NCBI RefSeq assembly: GCF_910592395.1 | Contig: NC_088314.1 | Location: 9,610,001-9,674,000 of the forward strand | Direction of reading: 5' to 3' | DNA: 64,000 nucleotides | DNA from: Lineus longissimus | Taxonomy: Eukaryota; Nemertea; Pilidiophora; Heteronemertea; Lineidae | In this document: in pieces, positions 48,043 to 60,458 of the stretch | How positions within the stretch are numbered: position 1 is the first letter of the stretch | How the letters are laid out: each line of letters begins with the position of its first letter | The notes under the pieces: generated by a model | The model's database searches: none | What the model was told of the DNA's origin: nothing | Seen by the model: only the letters and a program-made list of their open reading frames with translations | Made by a program: the position numbers and the translations under genes

Positions 48043-50001
48043 GCGTACAGGGTTCCATATATAATCAAACTATTGATATCATTTGTATGTACGAATGAAG
48101 ACATCTTTGGAGCAATAAAGTGTTCTGTGTGTTAGTCCATGGTCATGTCCTCTTCTTCTTCTTATCATGGTTAACAATATACAGCCTCGTCCCAGGTCAT
48201 TATATGCGCCTGCGCCAATTCCTGATAGAAGGTTGGATTGTTGCCTCGTCATGAGATCTCGCAAGGAGGCTCGTGTTTTACCAGGCTGCGAAAACGTTCT
48301 TCAGTTCAATAGAACCGAAGTTCGACTGTTCAGTCGACATTTTATGATCTCGTCCTAATTTTGTTCTCTTGACGTGGAGTGGCAAGGGATACTGGAGACG
48401 CAGTAACTGGTTTCATCCAAAAGAAGATACTCAGGTCTTTATTTCTTGTTTCCTACTTCTCGAGACCAAACTCGGTATAATTTTCTGTGTTTCTGTAAGT
48501 GAAAATTTCCCCTATGATATATCAGACATCGAATGGTTGTCGTGAATAGGGGAACAAAAAGGTTAACACTGAAATACGGGAAACACAGAGATGTTTCATG
48601 CCCGAGCTCCACTTGGCTTAGGCCTGACTAGAACAGTCGGCATATCCCAATACAGAAGCATTGCATTCGTTCCCGAATGAGAATTGTCTTATATTATCGT
48701 CATTTTCGCCTGTATAAGTATGTAAGCTGAGGCGGTTCGTCCATATGCCACGAGAGCCAAGGGAACACTAGCAAATGCCATCTTGCAGGGCTCAGTAGAT
48801 GTAGCCGCCATCGCGGCCTTCCAAAGAGCGGGTGGATAACGTGACGCACTGGAATGGAAGACCCCTCGCCGAGGACAGAACCGCGTGGTGTCGCATCTTT
48901 AACAGCTTAATGTCGCCCCAATGGCCGCATGGCTGCGGTACATGATGATGATGATGTAGAAGAAGTATTGTATTCAGTTTATTCACTATTGACGCAGTAG
49001 AGGAAAAAGCCTTCGTTGAGTCGCTGCAGCACTTGGTTTGTGACATCCAGTGCATTAAGTTTTGTTGATTTTCTCCCTAAAACTCATCAAAATAGAATTA
49101 AGGACCAATAACACAAAATTTTTGGTGCTATTTCCCCATGTAGAGTAATCAAAGAATGAAATATTCAAAGATCATTGACCCGAGAAATGCCTGTCTCATT
49201 ACAACCATGGTCCACTTGCCTGCAGGGCTCCTATTGGCAGGTTTTGTTTTGCAGGTTCCTCATTGCCTTGTACCCTTTACAGAAACCGGCTACAATTCCT
49301 TGTCGGCAGCATTTACAGGCGCAACAGATCCTGTGCTATCACCACTAGCAGATGGTTTTTCCTACTTCATAATAGTTTCACTAACATTTTAAACCATAAA
49401 TACACCTTAAAGTAAAAGGTTAGTGATCTAAGCATAATCGTATTGTTTCGGTTAACATTTTTACCATGAATATACCTTAAAGTAAAATGTTATATATCAT
49501 AGTATTCCATTGTTTCTGTCAATATTTGACCATATTATACACCTTAAAGTAAAACCTTGCAACCAAACCTTCTCGGGTATGTAACGTACAGGGCGTGAAC
49601 CGCCCCAAGCCGTCACGTTTGGGGATTGTCCACGGCCTCCCAGAGGTCAGATGCTCGACCGACTGTCTCCAGAGATCCTTCCCCTCATCCGACCACGAAA
49701 GATAGTAACACGAAATTTGGGACTTACCCTTGCTCTTTATTTGAGATGTGTTACAAGACTCGGGAGGTCTTCTTAAAAGGCCTTGGTGGATTTCTTATTT
49801 CCCTTTTTACCCTGTGGCTCTTCCTCGGTCTCGCTCTCTCTCTCTCAGATGGGCGCCCTGTGGTCTGGTTTATATATAGGCCCTATAAGGGCCAGCCAAT
49901 GATAGCCGGTCACATGATGTTTTCAGTTTTGGTAGACTCGCGGCAGGATGCCCGGATTCCACGAACAATCCACCAGGTTAACTATAGTTACCCTGGCGAG
50001 C
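48043..50001. other. Intergenic or intronic stretch, unit 4
   Basis: Homologous to 11229-13360 with further deletions (near 48990 and 49625, the latter removing the G-tract). Conserved short frames only. Confidence 0.4.
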
Positions 50002-50078
50002 TATAAGGGAACCAGTACATCCCCACAGCTAGATGAAAAACATTGTCCCAATGCTAAAGAGGAAAATTCAACCAGCAG
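50002..50078 (+). promoter_or_regulatory. Candidate core promoter and first exon (unit 4)
   Basis: TATAAGG box and open exon as in other units, but the donor is GTTAGT rather than GTAAGT. Confidence 0.25.
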
Positions 50079-51221
50079 GTTAGTAATCAATTGGCTTGTC
50101 CACCGGCAACACCGACGTATGCTAATTTTGTAGAATGTACCTTTTAAGAGGTATTTACCGAATCGTCATGGATTTTTTTGGCCAAACGTTCCCAGACTGG
50201 CAGGACCTCCATCTGTTTATTGTCACATATATTTATAATTTACTTATGACCAGAGAGAGAATCATTTCAATAAATCCCGGAATTAAATTTCTGCATCAAG
50301 GCAGCATAGTATCCACAACCGATTCGTTCCAATAGACCAATAACTGTCCAGCAAAACCGCTGCGAAACTTGCCCACCTCATATCTCACCGCTAATAACCG
50401 TTTGGTGAGCTACAAAACACAAAAGTTCCTAAAAAAATAAGCCAGGGCTGACAGGCTCACGAAAGGAGTCATGTCTAGTAGCCTGACTCTGGTTTTTAAA
50501 TTGTACTAGCTCAGTCGACCTGTCAATGGAAGGAACCGTCATAAATCTTCTGCCGCCCTGCTACCTGATATTCGTGTTATAAAGCCAGTTCTCCCGAGAG
50601 CATGCAGATACCCAGGGAACTTTCAGCCGATAAGATCTGGGTGAACTGAAGCATGATAGAGCAAAGGAGTTCTTATTTTCATGTATCTGTCGAAGTCCAG
50701 GGATGAGGTCGGTTTTAACGAAAAGAATGCCAACATACGCGATGTTGCGAAAAATTCCAATACAATAACTATTTCTGCACGGTATATGGTGCACTGCCAC
50801 TCGGTTTGGGTGAACTGAAGCATGATAGAGCAAAGGCGGGCACGTGCGTTCTCGCAATTTCATTCAGTGGTAACCTACCATATAAAGGTGAGTTAGATAT
50901 ATAGTATACAATATTTTTTCACATGTACTTTGGCAGTGTGTTGGCGCAAGTCAGATTTCACCTGAGCCCTTTAACTGTCACTTGTGCAGACATGCATAAA
51001 CCTAAAGAAGTGCAACTGGTGCCAAGAGAAGAAGGAAGAGTTGCTGCCAAGTACATGTGAACAAATATTGTATGTAGTGCTGTACCATAAGACAATGGGG
51101 CTTTAAAATAGTATCTAGCTCTTATTGACTCACTCTGCATACTATTTGGCTAAGGTTGGCCGTTGGATTAGGCTGGCTGTGATTGTAACAGATGACACTT
51201 TAATAAACAAATGCCGGCTAT

Positions 51222-51563
51222 TTACAAATCATGCCAACGACCTTGGATCGGCATGTTTACAAATGCCGTCGGTGTCAGTAAATTACATGTAAGAAATCCA
51301 ACGCGATTGTTGTCCTGTAACATGTACGTTTCATCATCGGAAACTGGCCTGTATGCACTCGAAAACGTTTTGGAGGAGACCTGCAATTTGCTTATGAGCA
51401 TGTCGTTGATTTTGAGGATCAAGTCGCGTGTTGGCGATTGTTTTGGGGTAGGCATATGTCTGATCAAATTCCCGCGAAAATCTGTAATGACTGCATCGAC
51501 AATCTTGTCATTTTCTAGTATGATGTGACATTCCGGCGGGATTCGAATAGAATCTGTGAGCAT
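51222..51563 (-). CDS. 113-residue unrecognised protein, open only in unit 4
   Basis: The ATG at 51563-51561 lies in a strong context (CCCACCATG). The frame begins MLTDSIRIPPECHII, continues through KIVDAVITDFRGNLIRHM and SSAYRPVSDDETYMLQD, and ends GRWHDL with a TAA at 51222. An ATTAAA poly(A) signal follows within about 20 bases. No signal peptide, membrane segment or known domain is visible. The three other copies are broken by a 1-bp deletion (unit 1) or a shared stop (units 2 and 3). A + strand frame of 105 codons (51211-51528) overlaps it but lacks comparable start and end signals. Confidence 0.45.
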   Translation of the reverse strand: MLTDSIRIPPECHIILENDKIVDAVITDFRGNLIRHMPTPKQSPTRDLILKINDMLISKLQVSSKTFSSAYRPVSDDETYMLQDNNRVGFLTCNLLTPTAFVNMPIQGRWHDL

Positions 51564-51859
51564 GGTGGGACCATGTAGTTGCCGTTATATTTTATATGTA
51601 CTTAAGTTGTCCGCTTCGAAGTTGTAGTGACCACTTGGCGCATATCTTGCTGATGGTCGAGGCTGGGAATCTATATATCATTAGTTTCTTAAACTAGCAA
51701 CAGGCGGCGCGCGCGTGTCATGTCGGCCTGGCTTTGTCTTTTTTTCGTCTTAAAAGTAAAATTTATCTTGTTTTATGGGCACTGATGCATTTTAAACGTA
51801 GTCGAAATCCATCCTCAAATTCAATGTAACAGTACGTATAAAGTAAAAAAAATTGTGCG

Positions 51860-54700
51860 ATCAGAACAGCCATATTTTGCAAGAATTCACAGAACTGCTA
51901 GGGGACTCAGGTGCCGGGCTTAGATGGCAGCACCGTCTATTACTTTTAGCATGTTACCCAAAACACAAGAAAAACACATTCTGCGCGGAAAATATGGATT
52001 GGAAACGTAGCTGAATGGCTTCTCGGGTAAAATCTACATGCACATACAAAAGAATTAGGAGATTATACTGTACACCCAGCGGTTATGTTGGTGCTAGACA
52101 TAAAGAGACTTGTACCAGTTCTAGACGAGGTTGTTTTTAGGCTCCAGTAGGACCTAATCCAAATCAGTCAAACGGTCACAGATGAGACATAACTATGATT
52201 CTCCCTGGAATTCAACGGGCGGTATCTTTCAACTGATACTGGTACTCTACATCGTAAGCGTAGGGTTTTTTCAATCATGTTGTGTTAAAAAGCGCAACGT
52301 ACGCGCAAGTTGCGCGCCAATAACGCACCAATGACGCGCTTATCTCTCTATGTTTCGCGTCAATTACGCTCGACTTACGCACGACCTACCCGCGTTAATG
52401 AGGCCATGGCGATTTAGCGGATCCTGCGGATTCTGCGGAACCTGCGGAATCTGGGCGGAATCAGCATAAAAACAGAACGAGAATATCGATATTATGATAA
52501 ATTATCCTTATAATAAATATTTGTAGTATTCCATAACTGTTAGATTATTCCATAACTGCTAAGATTATCAAGCATTTCGGAAAAACACCAACATGCATGA
52601 ATAAAATGTCTGTGATTATCGGACGATTTCCACATTGGCCGTGATCTTGGCTAACCCAGGCCGAGCTGGTAGGCTGAGTTGGTAATAGGCCGAGTTGGCC
52701 CGTAATCTTGTAAGTCGTTACGCACCCGAAAAAGACACGTCATTTTCGCTCATTCGTTAATTTGTTAATATCGTGGTATTTCATTGCATTTTAGATGTAA
52801 GACCTTAGTCAGAAATTAATGTAGGCCTATGATCAGGTCTTGAGAGCTTATTATGGCACATGGGCCTACTCGTGGACTTTTTTATAGTCATTTGGATGGA
52901 ATGCCAATGCCAATATCAATCATATAGCCTAGGGCCTACTACTGTGCAGTGTACATGATGTACATTGCATGCACATGGACGGTGTAACATCTATCAGTGT
53001 TCCCCATGTGTCAGTGTCTCCCCTATTGATAACCTGTTAACGAACAATGCCAGAAAGACTCAACCATTCTAGTTATGATCCTATTGTAGGGGAACCCTCA
53101 CACACGGCAGCACTCACATGCAATGTGTTTTCTTCTTGGCAGGAAAATATATAGGTTTACTTCATTAAGAAGGTTTGTTTGTGGCTTTAAAAAAAAAAAT
53201 TCCCACTTGAATTCAGATGTGACTACTGGATGATTATAGTAGTATTAACCAACACTGCATGAGTGATGAAAGAAACCAGGAAATGTACAGTGACAACGAA
53301 ACAACATTGTCTTCTTAAAAATTGACCAACATGCTCTTGTGGATTGACTACACGCCAAATGTATTTGACCGGTGTAGAAGTTTAAAATGTCCCAGGATAG
53401 AAGGTCCGGGAAATAAAGGATTCTATAATGTGCTTCAATCTCTGAGCTATTGACAGTTAGGGCCTCTATGATAGAACCATATTGTAGAATACAATAGGGA
53501 CGGACAATTTTTCCAGGGGGACATTTTAAACTTCTACACTGGCCTTGTAGACACGTCTCTCTTTATTTTACAACATCGCAAAATTGTGCACGAGCAACAT
53601 ACGATTGCCTTGATGATCCATCATAAGTTAAGATATTCAAGTCACATGATGACTGATGATGTCCAGGACTCCCAGATGACAAATCAGTTTAAACAGAGAA
53701 TTTCCCACTCTCATGATAATAAATAAAATATTTTTCTAAAACGTCCACCCGATTCAATCATCCCACTCTTGATGACCAAACAGCCAGCAAGATCATGCGA
53801 TGACAGGTGACAAGCCCGAGATCCTGGCAACGATCCTTAAAACCACCCCAAGTCCCAGGAGGCGAAACGACTAATTTTTGGGTAGAGTGACTCTCGGAGC
53901 GGCCACCTTCAGCGCCACCACGTTGGGCCTAATGGTATTAGGCTAAGTTTGGGGGCGAAAAGGCTGGGGTGAAAAGGCTGGGGGCGAAAACGTCAGGGAG
54001 CGAAACGACCGGATACCCATAACATAGAAAATCCGCTGCAGACCAGATTCCGCAGATTCCGCGAATTCCGCAGGTTCCGCAGAAACCGCAGGATCCGCTA
54101 AATCGCCATCGCCCGTTAATGACGCGCCAATGACGCACATTTAGGGCTGACAAAATTGTGATTTGGACAGCAGCTTGCTCATTTTATGCCCTTGAGGTTT
54201 TTCTTTATTGTCGTGTTCACGTTTACGTTTAGTTGGTTTCTCTGGAAGAAAAATCAGTAATCTTTCGGATCACCCAGTGAAATAGAGATATGCTTAGCCC
54301 TTCAATGAAATCATACAGCTATATGAAAACTGACCAAATACAGCCTTTAACTGACAGCCTTACAAATAGGATGAGTGCAAGTATGAGATGATTATATAAT
54401 TCGAACGCAGAAGAAGATGGTGATTCCAGACACACATGACTTACGCACACAAGCTGAAATTCAAACTCACAAATGAACTTCATTCGTCCCCTTTCTGTCA
54501 GTATTTGCTTCATAAAGCCCGGTCTACACTAGCAAACATGACCCAACAATTGTTGGCCAACATCGTGTTGGGCCTTGTTTGCAGAGGCATGTGGTGACCA
54601 AGTTGGAAAATTATAGGATTAAATCTTTTCGAAGTGTCCCATAATCATGCCATTGTAGTTGACACATGCAAAGATTTTCGTTGCAAAGGTAAGTCAACAA
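51860..54700. other. 3-kb noncoding block, unit 5 copy
   Basis: Homologous to 80-3085 but without the 162-bp MITE. It contains the GCGG inverted arms (about 52400 and 54030-54125), the small hairpin MITE (about 53370-53545) and the palindrome near 54532-54585. No gene supported. Confidence 0.75.
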
Positions 54701-54772
54701 ATGGACATCACTCTTTCAACAAGATCCATGAGAATCACCAGGAGTTGGGTGCGTCAGGTTGTGTCTTTGCAG

Positions 54773-54873
54773 TATTTAAAGCTCAGCCTGAGAACGAGCA
54801 GTCACTCTCATAAATATCTGCAGATTGTGCAATACGGTTCATAGACATATCCACGACACCACCCTTTTAGTAG
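54773..54873 (+). promoter_or_regulatory. Core promoter and noncoding first exon, peptide gene E
   Basis: TATTTAAA at 54773-54780, TCACTC at 54802, donor GTAAGC after 54873. This is the intact promoter of unit 5; a degenerate second copy lies at 61417. Its nearest usable acceptor before a coding exon is the CAG ending at 62950, about 8 kb away. Confidence 0.45.
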
Positions 54874-55458
54874 GTAAGCAGTCTTTTGATCAACGATATA
54901 TTTTTTCTTGCATGCTCAAAAAATGTTGCAAGCCTCCCATTTTGTTCAATGATAGCTATATAGGTACCAATCAATTCTGAGAGTTAAAAGGGACGCTATA
55001 TACTTCGCAACCTGCATCTGACACATGAAGCATGGGCATCTGAGGAGCTTGACCTGATTTCTGGCGTATCCTTCTTCAACCTGTATCCGCGTTATAATGA
55101 CCTCAGTCACTGAAACATCACCTTCATCACACGTATACCCACTACAGCAGAAAACTTCTGCCAACGCGGAAAATGTGTGGGTTTTCACAACACGAGGTGG
55201 CCGAACCAGCTTAACTGCCAAATTCATTGGCCGCCAAGCCACCAGATCGTGAAACCCGAGTTTCTCACCCATTACAGTAAAAGTTTCGAAAGCATAAAGG
55301 AATCCTTTATGAGTAATTAGTGTCATTGAATTGTGTTTGTGATGGAAGTGGCTTAGAAAACTACTCTGTAGAGAAAAAGAGAATGGTTTAAGTAAAGAGA
55401 CAAACACAGAAAGAAAATATCACACTGTCCGAGACTCCACAACCTGCTATCCAGTAGG

Positions 55459-56780
55459 GCTGAAAGGGTGGATGTCGTCCTGGGTGCCGACAAATGGTAC
55501 CCAGGTTCGAGATCGATTGGACAATAAGCACCCTGGGTGCCATTACACAAGACAAACAGCACCCAGCTTCTTTTTGCCTGGCTTATGGATCTTAGGGACG
55601 AGGACGTTTCTTGCAATCTCGTTTTATCTCGCGCCGTGGTACATATCACATGGGGCTAGGGAGCGTTTGTCAACCTCCTCCAGGAACCAATGAAAATCCG
55701 TTATTATAATGAGGTAAACAATGACACGTGCTAGTCTTGTAGTTTGCCATCTTCAGGCAGCGATGACTGTGACGGCATACATCAGGTGGGCGTGGGCACG
55801 AAATTCTTCACCGCGAGTGACTGCATGCTGTTTGACACAAGCGTCTTGTACAACCGTTATCAAACAATAAACAATAGAGTTCGGCTTAGGCAAAAAAGGT
55901 GAATAATCAAGTTATCACATTGCTACATTTTAGTCCATTCGATGTTGATAACAAGGTCTAGGCTAGTAGGCCTAAATCGGCTGCTACCGCTAATTAGGCC
56001 CCTCAAGGGCCTAGATGCCAGCAACAGCACTAGGCCTACCATCATCCCGACACGCATCATGTGTCATGTCAATCCATATGTGTGTCACACTGCACTCGGT
56101 GCTCTGTGTGTAGTCTCTACTGATCGATGTTGTGTTCGGATTCGGAACAATGGGGGAGGGGGGGGGGGCTGAGCAAAAAAACAACATAAAAAGCAAGTTT
56201 AGCTGGTCCTCCAAACAACATAGTGCCTCCAATTGCCCGGTTGCCCTTGATAGTCCAGCCCTGCCGGCTATATAGTGTATATCAACATAGTATACAAGAC
56301 TAGCACGTGTCATTGTTTACCTCATTATAATAACGGATTTTCATTGGTTCCTGGAGGAGGTTGACATTCGCTCCCTAGCCCCATGCCCATGTGTACATAT
56401 CGACTGATTGTCAAGAAAAATACGCAGCAAATCCATTCATTTTGTCATCACACAATTTTTCATTCTCTGAATATATCCCTCCTACATACATTTTCTGAAT
56501 AAATCATCCGAAATGTGCTTTCAAAGACCTATAGGCCTAAACGCGTTTTTTTCTGTTTATCTGTTCTTTTGATTTCGCACACTCCTAATGCCGCAAGTAC
56601 CACGGCGCGAGATAAAACGAGATTGCAAGGAACGTCCTCGTCCCTTAGATCCGTAAGCCAGGCAAAAAGAAGCTGGGTGCTGTTTGTCTAGTGTAATGGC
56701 ACCCAGGGTGCTTATTGTCCAGTCGATCTCGAACCTGGGTACCATTTGTCGGCACCCAGGACGACATCCACCCTTTCAGC
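55459..56780. mobile_element. Mutator-like element with long inverted repeats and 9-bp TSD
   Basis: TCCAGTAGG flanks both ends (55450-55458 and 56781-56789). The unoccupied site with a single TCCAGTAGG exists in the sister segment at about 62049. The outer inverted repeats are about 185 bp (55459-55643 and 56596-56780), start GCTGAAAGGGTGGATGTCGT and differ at a few positions. A second inverted pair (about 55648-55740 and 56297-56397) lies inside, separated on the right by about 200 bp of extra sequence. The interior includes a G-tract (56155-56169) and no transposase. A 9-bp duplication with long TIRs fits a non-autonomous MULE. Confidence 0.75.
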
Positions 56781-56789
56781 TCCAGTAGG

Positions 56790-57830
56790 ATCTGAATAAA
56801 AGGGAGTGAATTACGCGCTATGAAGGTAAAATGGGGGTATTTGTAGCCCCGGTCTATTGGCAGTTTTTGATTTATATTCCGGTAACCATGGAATTATTAA
56901 GCCAACCAAAGCATGGATATGAAAGAGGTGACACTTGAGTATCACGACTTAAATAGTTTTTAATTATGCAACCAACTATGTAAGAGCTTTGGCTGTAAGA
57001 AGCAATAAAATCAGTGCACAAAAGAAGTTGGGATCGAACTTCATGCAAGTATGAATTTTCCAGGCTAATAGTGAATAGATATAATATTTGAAACTAGGTT
57101 CAGGCGATCAGTATTCACTGTAGAGAATGATGTATGCATTTGAGGTCATTATTCAATTATTAATTCATTATTCAACAGTAAATTATTCAAGGCTTTTCTG
57201 ACTCTTCTGAACGAGGTACCCTCAGGGTATTTGTAGCCCGCTGGTTCCGGGTATTTGTAGCCCCTATAAATAGCTCGATATATCCTGTCACAAAAGATGC
57301 TTGGTTTCTTCATTGTTATACCTTGGTTATGGTTTGATCATAAAAGCCTTTGATTAAGTTGCAATGGTAATCAGTACTGGTAATCTTTCGGATCTCCTAG
57401 TGTAATAGTGATATGCTTAGCCTTTCAATGAAACGAAATCATACAGCTATATGAAAACTGACCATATATGCCTACAGCCTTCAACTGACAGCCTTACAGA
57501 TAGGATGAGTGCAAGTATGAGATGATTATATAATTCGAATGCAGAAGAAGATGGTGATTCCAGACACACATGACTAACACACACAAGCTGAAATTCAAAC
57601 TCACAAATGAACTTCATTCGTCCCCTTTCTGTCACATTCTGCTTCATAAGAGATCATATGGTGACCAAGTTGGGAAATGATAGGGTTAAATCTTTTCAAT
57701 GTGTCCGATAATCATGCCATTGTGGTTAACACATGCAAAAATCATCGTTCAAAAATTAAGTCAACAAATGGACATCTTTCAACAAGATCCATGAGAATCA
57801 CCAGGAGGTGGGTGCCAATCATCAGGTTTT
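56790..57830. other. Duplicated promoter-region sequence in unit 5
   Basis: From 56790 the sequence continues as the 5' UTR intron of other units until about 57369. There it jumps back to the promoter-upstream region (homologous to about 54257 onward). This marks the internal tandem duplication. No gene. Confidence 0.7.
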
Positions 57831-58510
57831 ATCTTTGCACAAGATCGGTAAAAAAAGCAACGGAAAAAAAGACAACGGAAAAAAACCGGTAAAAAGACAA
57901 CAGGTAAAAAAGGCAACGGTAAAAAAGGCAACGGTAAAAAAGGCAACGGAAAAAAAGACAACAGGTAAAAAAAGCAACGGTAAAAAAGACGACGGGTAAA
58001 AAAAGCAACGGAAAGAAAGACAACAATCTAGGTAAAAAAGACAACAGGTAAAAACTTCATTCGTCCCCTTTCTGTCACATTCTGCTTCATAAGAGATCAT
58101 ATGGTGACCAAGTTGGGAAATGATAGGGTTAAATCTTTTCAATGTGTCCGATAATCATGCCATTGTGGTTAACACATGCAAAAATCATCGTTAAAAAATT
58201 AAGTCAACAAATGGACATCTTTCAACAAGATCCATGAGAATCACCAGGAGGTGGGTGCCAATCATCAGGTTTTATCTTTGCACAAGATCGGTAAAAAAAG
58301 CAACGGAAAAAAAGACAACGGAAAAAAACCGGTAAAAAGACAACAGGTAAAAAAGGCAACGGTAAAAAAGGCAACGGTAAAAAAGGCAACGGTAAAAAAG
58401 GCAACGGAAAAAAAGACAACAGGTAAAAAAAGCAACGGTAAAAAAGACGACGGGTAAAAAAAGCAACGGAAAGAAAGACAACCATCTAGGTAAAAAAGAC
58501 AACAGGTAAA
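57611..58510 (+). repeat. 443-bp tandem duplication spanning the foldback left end
   Basis: ACTTCATTCGTCCCCTTTCT starts at 57611 and again at 58054. Each copy includes unit-derived flank followed by the 15-bp repeat array. The second copy has one additional 15-bp unit. The duplication therefore occurred after the foldback element inserted. Confidence 0.85.
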
Positions 58511-58515
58511 AAAGA

Positions 58516-58680
58516 TGACTACTATCAAAGAGGACCCAATTAACTTTCACACTACAGCCAAATTAGTTGTACTGATTTACTAGTATTCAGTATTGCCTCA
58601 TTTCCAGAGGAAGGGTTCCATCTTATTAGCCAACAAAGCGTCATTAAAGGGAGGAACATCATCGCTCTAGGGCTCTAGGC
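58516..58680. other. Unassigned foldback interior
   Basis: Nothing recognisable between the left array and the SINE. Confidence 0.5.
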
Positions 58681-58880
58681 ATGATAGGGCTGTCGGAGTG
58701 CCGGCTGTGCAGTGGAAACATCAGCGCCTGTCACCACACCTCCGAGGTCCCGTGTTCAATTCCCGGTCTGTCCGGCACTTTATGTCATAGAGTGGGCGGT
58801 TTCCTCTGTCGTATCCGGTTTCCTTCTACATTGTACATGTACAAGTTTGCTTTACAATTGTTAAATACTAGAATATACCC
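58681..58880 (+). mobile_element. tRNA-derived SINE
   Basis: A tRNA-like head has a B-box-like GTGTTCAATTCCCGG (58752-58766) after an A-box-like GTCGGAGTGCCGG region. It is followed by GGTTTCCTCTGTC and a second GGTTTCCTTCTACATTG, sequences I know from metazoan tRNA-SINE bodies. The head does not fold convincingly as a functional tRNA, and no clear poly(A) tail or TSD was found. Confidence 0.45.
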
Positions 58881-59202
58881 GTGGCGCGGGCTGTTCGAGG
58901 TATAAAAATCGGATTGTGTGGGTGCTGGTATGTTGTGGGTTTGGTGTAAATGGGGTGCTGGTTTGTGAGTAAAATCTCCGGGCGTTATCTTTATTTACGT
59001 CAATGGCGACAGTGGTATATTGATATTGATAGATGATATGTTACTCAGAGTCATAAAATTTCCACTGTTTTTCGGTGTACAATGTCTCCAGTGTTGTTGT
59101 TGTTGCTAACAGTAAACTATGATGCGGCCTTACTGGAATCCCCTACTTACTTATACTTCTAACAACAACAACACACAACTGCTGCAACTACCAACTGGAA
59201 GA
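58881..59202. other. Unassigned foldback interior
   Basis: AT-rich sequence with CAACAA repeats near 59095-59170; no gene. Confidence 0.5.
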
Positions 59203-60314
59203 CATTTTTTCCTGCACCTTAGAGGCATAGTCGATTAATATTCATACTAATTTATATTCATGACGTCATTCTCAATTTTCATTGGTTCTTCCAAATAAGG
59301 CTCGACGGATGAGCATCGATGATAAGTCTTCCGGCAACAAAAACACGTGCTTAGCGCAATGACAGTTCAGAAACATTTAGTACAGGGTAAACCATAATGA
59401 ATGTAACAAAATGAATGTTTTGGATTGTATATTATGGTCCGTATATCATGGTCCATTGGTCCAGGGCCATTATGAGGGGGGGGCACACCCCTCTTTTCCC
59501 AAATCTGCATGGAAAACATGAGGTCTCAGGGAGGAGGGGGGGGGGGGGCAGTTCTCAGCCCACACTATTATTACAGGGCTTTGTACAGCCCTTCGAGTAT
59601 AATACGCGGGGTGGGGGGGGGGGGGGGGGGTGGTGATGCGAGTGGCGATGTGATGATCAATTCTGTTCTGGATGGACAAATAATTGCAAAACTTGCCCTT
59701 TCAATTAGTTGAACAGGACGTACATGTTGCCAGTAGGCATAATGTGGAAGAGAAGTGATATAAAAAAAGTATGTAGCCTAGGCCTGCCCTAGGCCTAGCC
59801 TAGCTAGTATATAGCCTAAACATGAGATTTTCTCCGCTAGGCCTACATGAAGCCTACCTATCTGGCTGTAACATGCACATCATCATGACAATTGTCATAG
59901 CCAGGCTCCCTACACTGCATGTAAGTAGTCATCATACATACAGATGTCACACAGGACCACAGGCATGTACATCATGTACACGGTCTATACTACATACCTT
60001 TCTGACTTGTATGTTGGCCGAAATGATGGTCTAGTGCTTCGTGCCACACACTGAACTTGCATGCATTGGCAATTTTTATACGACCGTATGACCTCCTTCA
60101 TTCGATCTTTATCTTTAGAATACTCATGAACTTGAATAAGACCATGATATAAAGGAATATCCTGATCCCAATAGGCCTGCCACTGAGGCTGAATGACAGG
60201 CTCTTCCGCCATTTTGAACTCCCGCGAAAAATGTGACAGATAAACAGTGCCACGTGTGTATCTATTTTTATAACTATGTCACGTGACTATGCCTCTAAGG
60301 TGCAGGAAAAAATG
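59203..60314. mobile_element. Nested 1.1-kb element with 30-bp inverted ends
   Basis: CATTTTTTCCTGCACCTTAG begins the left end (59203-59232). The reverse complement ends at 60314 (60285-60314), 30 bp in total. The right end is followed by a 58-bp tandem copy (to about 60372). The interior has three G-tracts (59476-59484, 59536-59549, 59609-59631) and the first exon of an unknown gene on the - strand. No target duplication could be assigned. Confidence 0.5.
59998..60212 (-). CDS. First exon of an unrecognised gene inside the nested element
   Basis: The ATG at 60212-60210 has good context (TCAAAATGG). The frame reads MAEEPVIQPQWQAYWDQDI and continues through HEYSKDKDRMKEVIRSYKN to a consensus donor (GAAAG|GTATGT) at 59998/59997. 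The in-frame stop lies just past the donor, so about 71 codons are available before splicing. No later exon is visible within the element, suggesting only the 5' part of a transposon gene survives. I do not recognise the family. Confidence 0.35.
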
Positions 60315-60375
60315 CCTACCCATTTTTATAACTATGTCACGTGACTATGCCTCTAAGGTGCAGAAAAAAATGCCT
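60263..60375 (+). repeat. 58-bp tandem duplication
   Basis: ATTTTTATAACTATGTCACG starts at 60264 and 60322; each copy ends with the terminal-repeat sequence of the nested element and GCCTACC. Confidence 0.8.
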
Positions 60376-60458
60376 ACCGTCATCATGAAAACTGGACTAC
60401 AAAATGCACGATATTGTCGCAATGACTTTATTCAAAGTACTCAAACATACCTATTTCA

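Larger units (their letters stand above)
41459..51779 (+). repeat. Tandem array unit 4 (10.3 kb)
   Basis: Fourth and shortest complete copy. Further losses include about 605 bp at 47446 (removing most of the last NXPE-like exon), a G-tract segment near 49625, and about 420 bp at 50637 (removing one candidate first exon and its donor). It keeps an open peptide gene and the only open version of the 113-codon - strand ORF. Confidence 0.95.

Noticed and set aside
57779-58550. Lysine-rich + ORFs and phenylalanine/leucine-rich - ORFs
   Set aside because: Low-complexity translation of the 15-bp foldback repeats; the same occurs at 61203-61403.
58681-58780. Possible functional tRNA gene
   Set aside because: The B-box-like sequence is present, but the stem arms do not pair convincingly and SINE body sequence follows.
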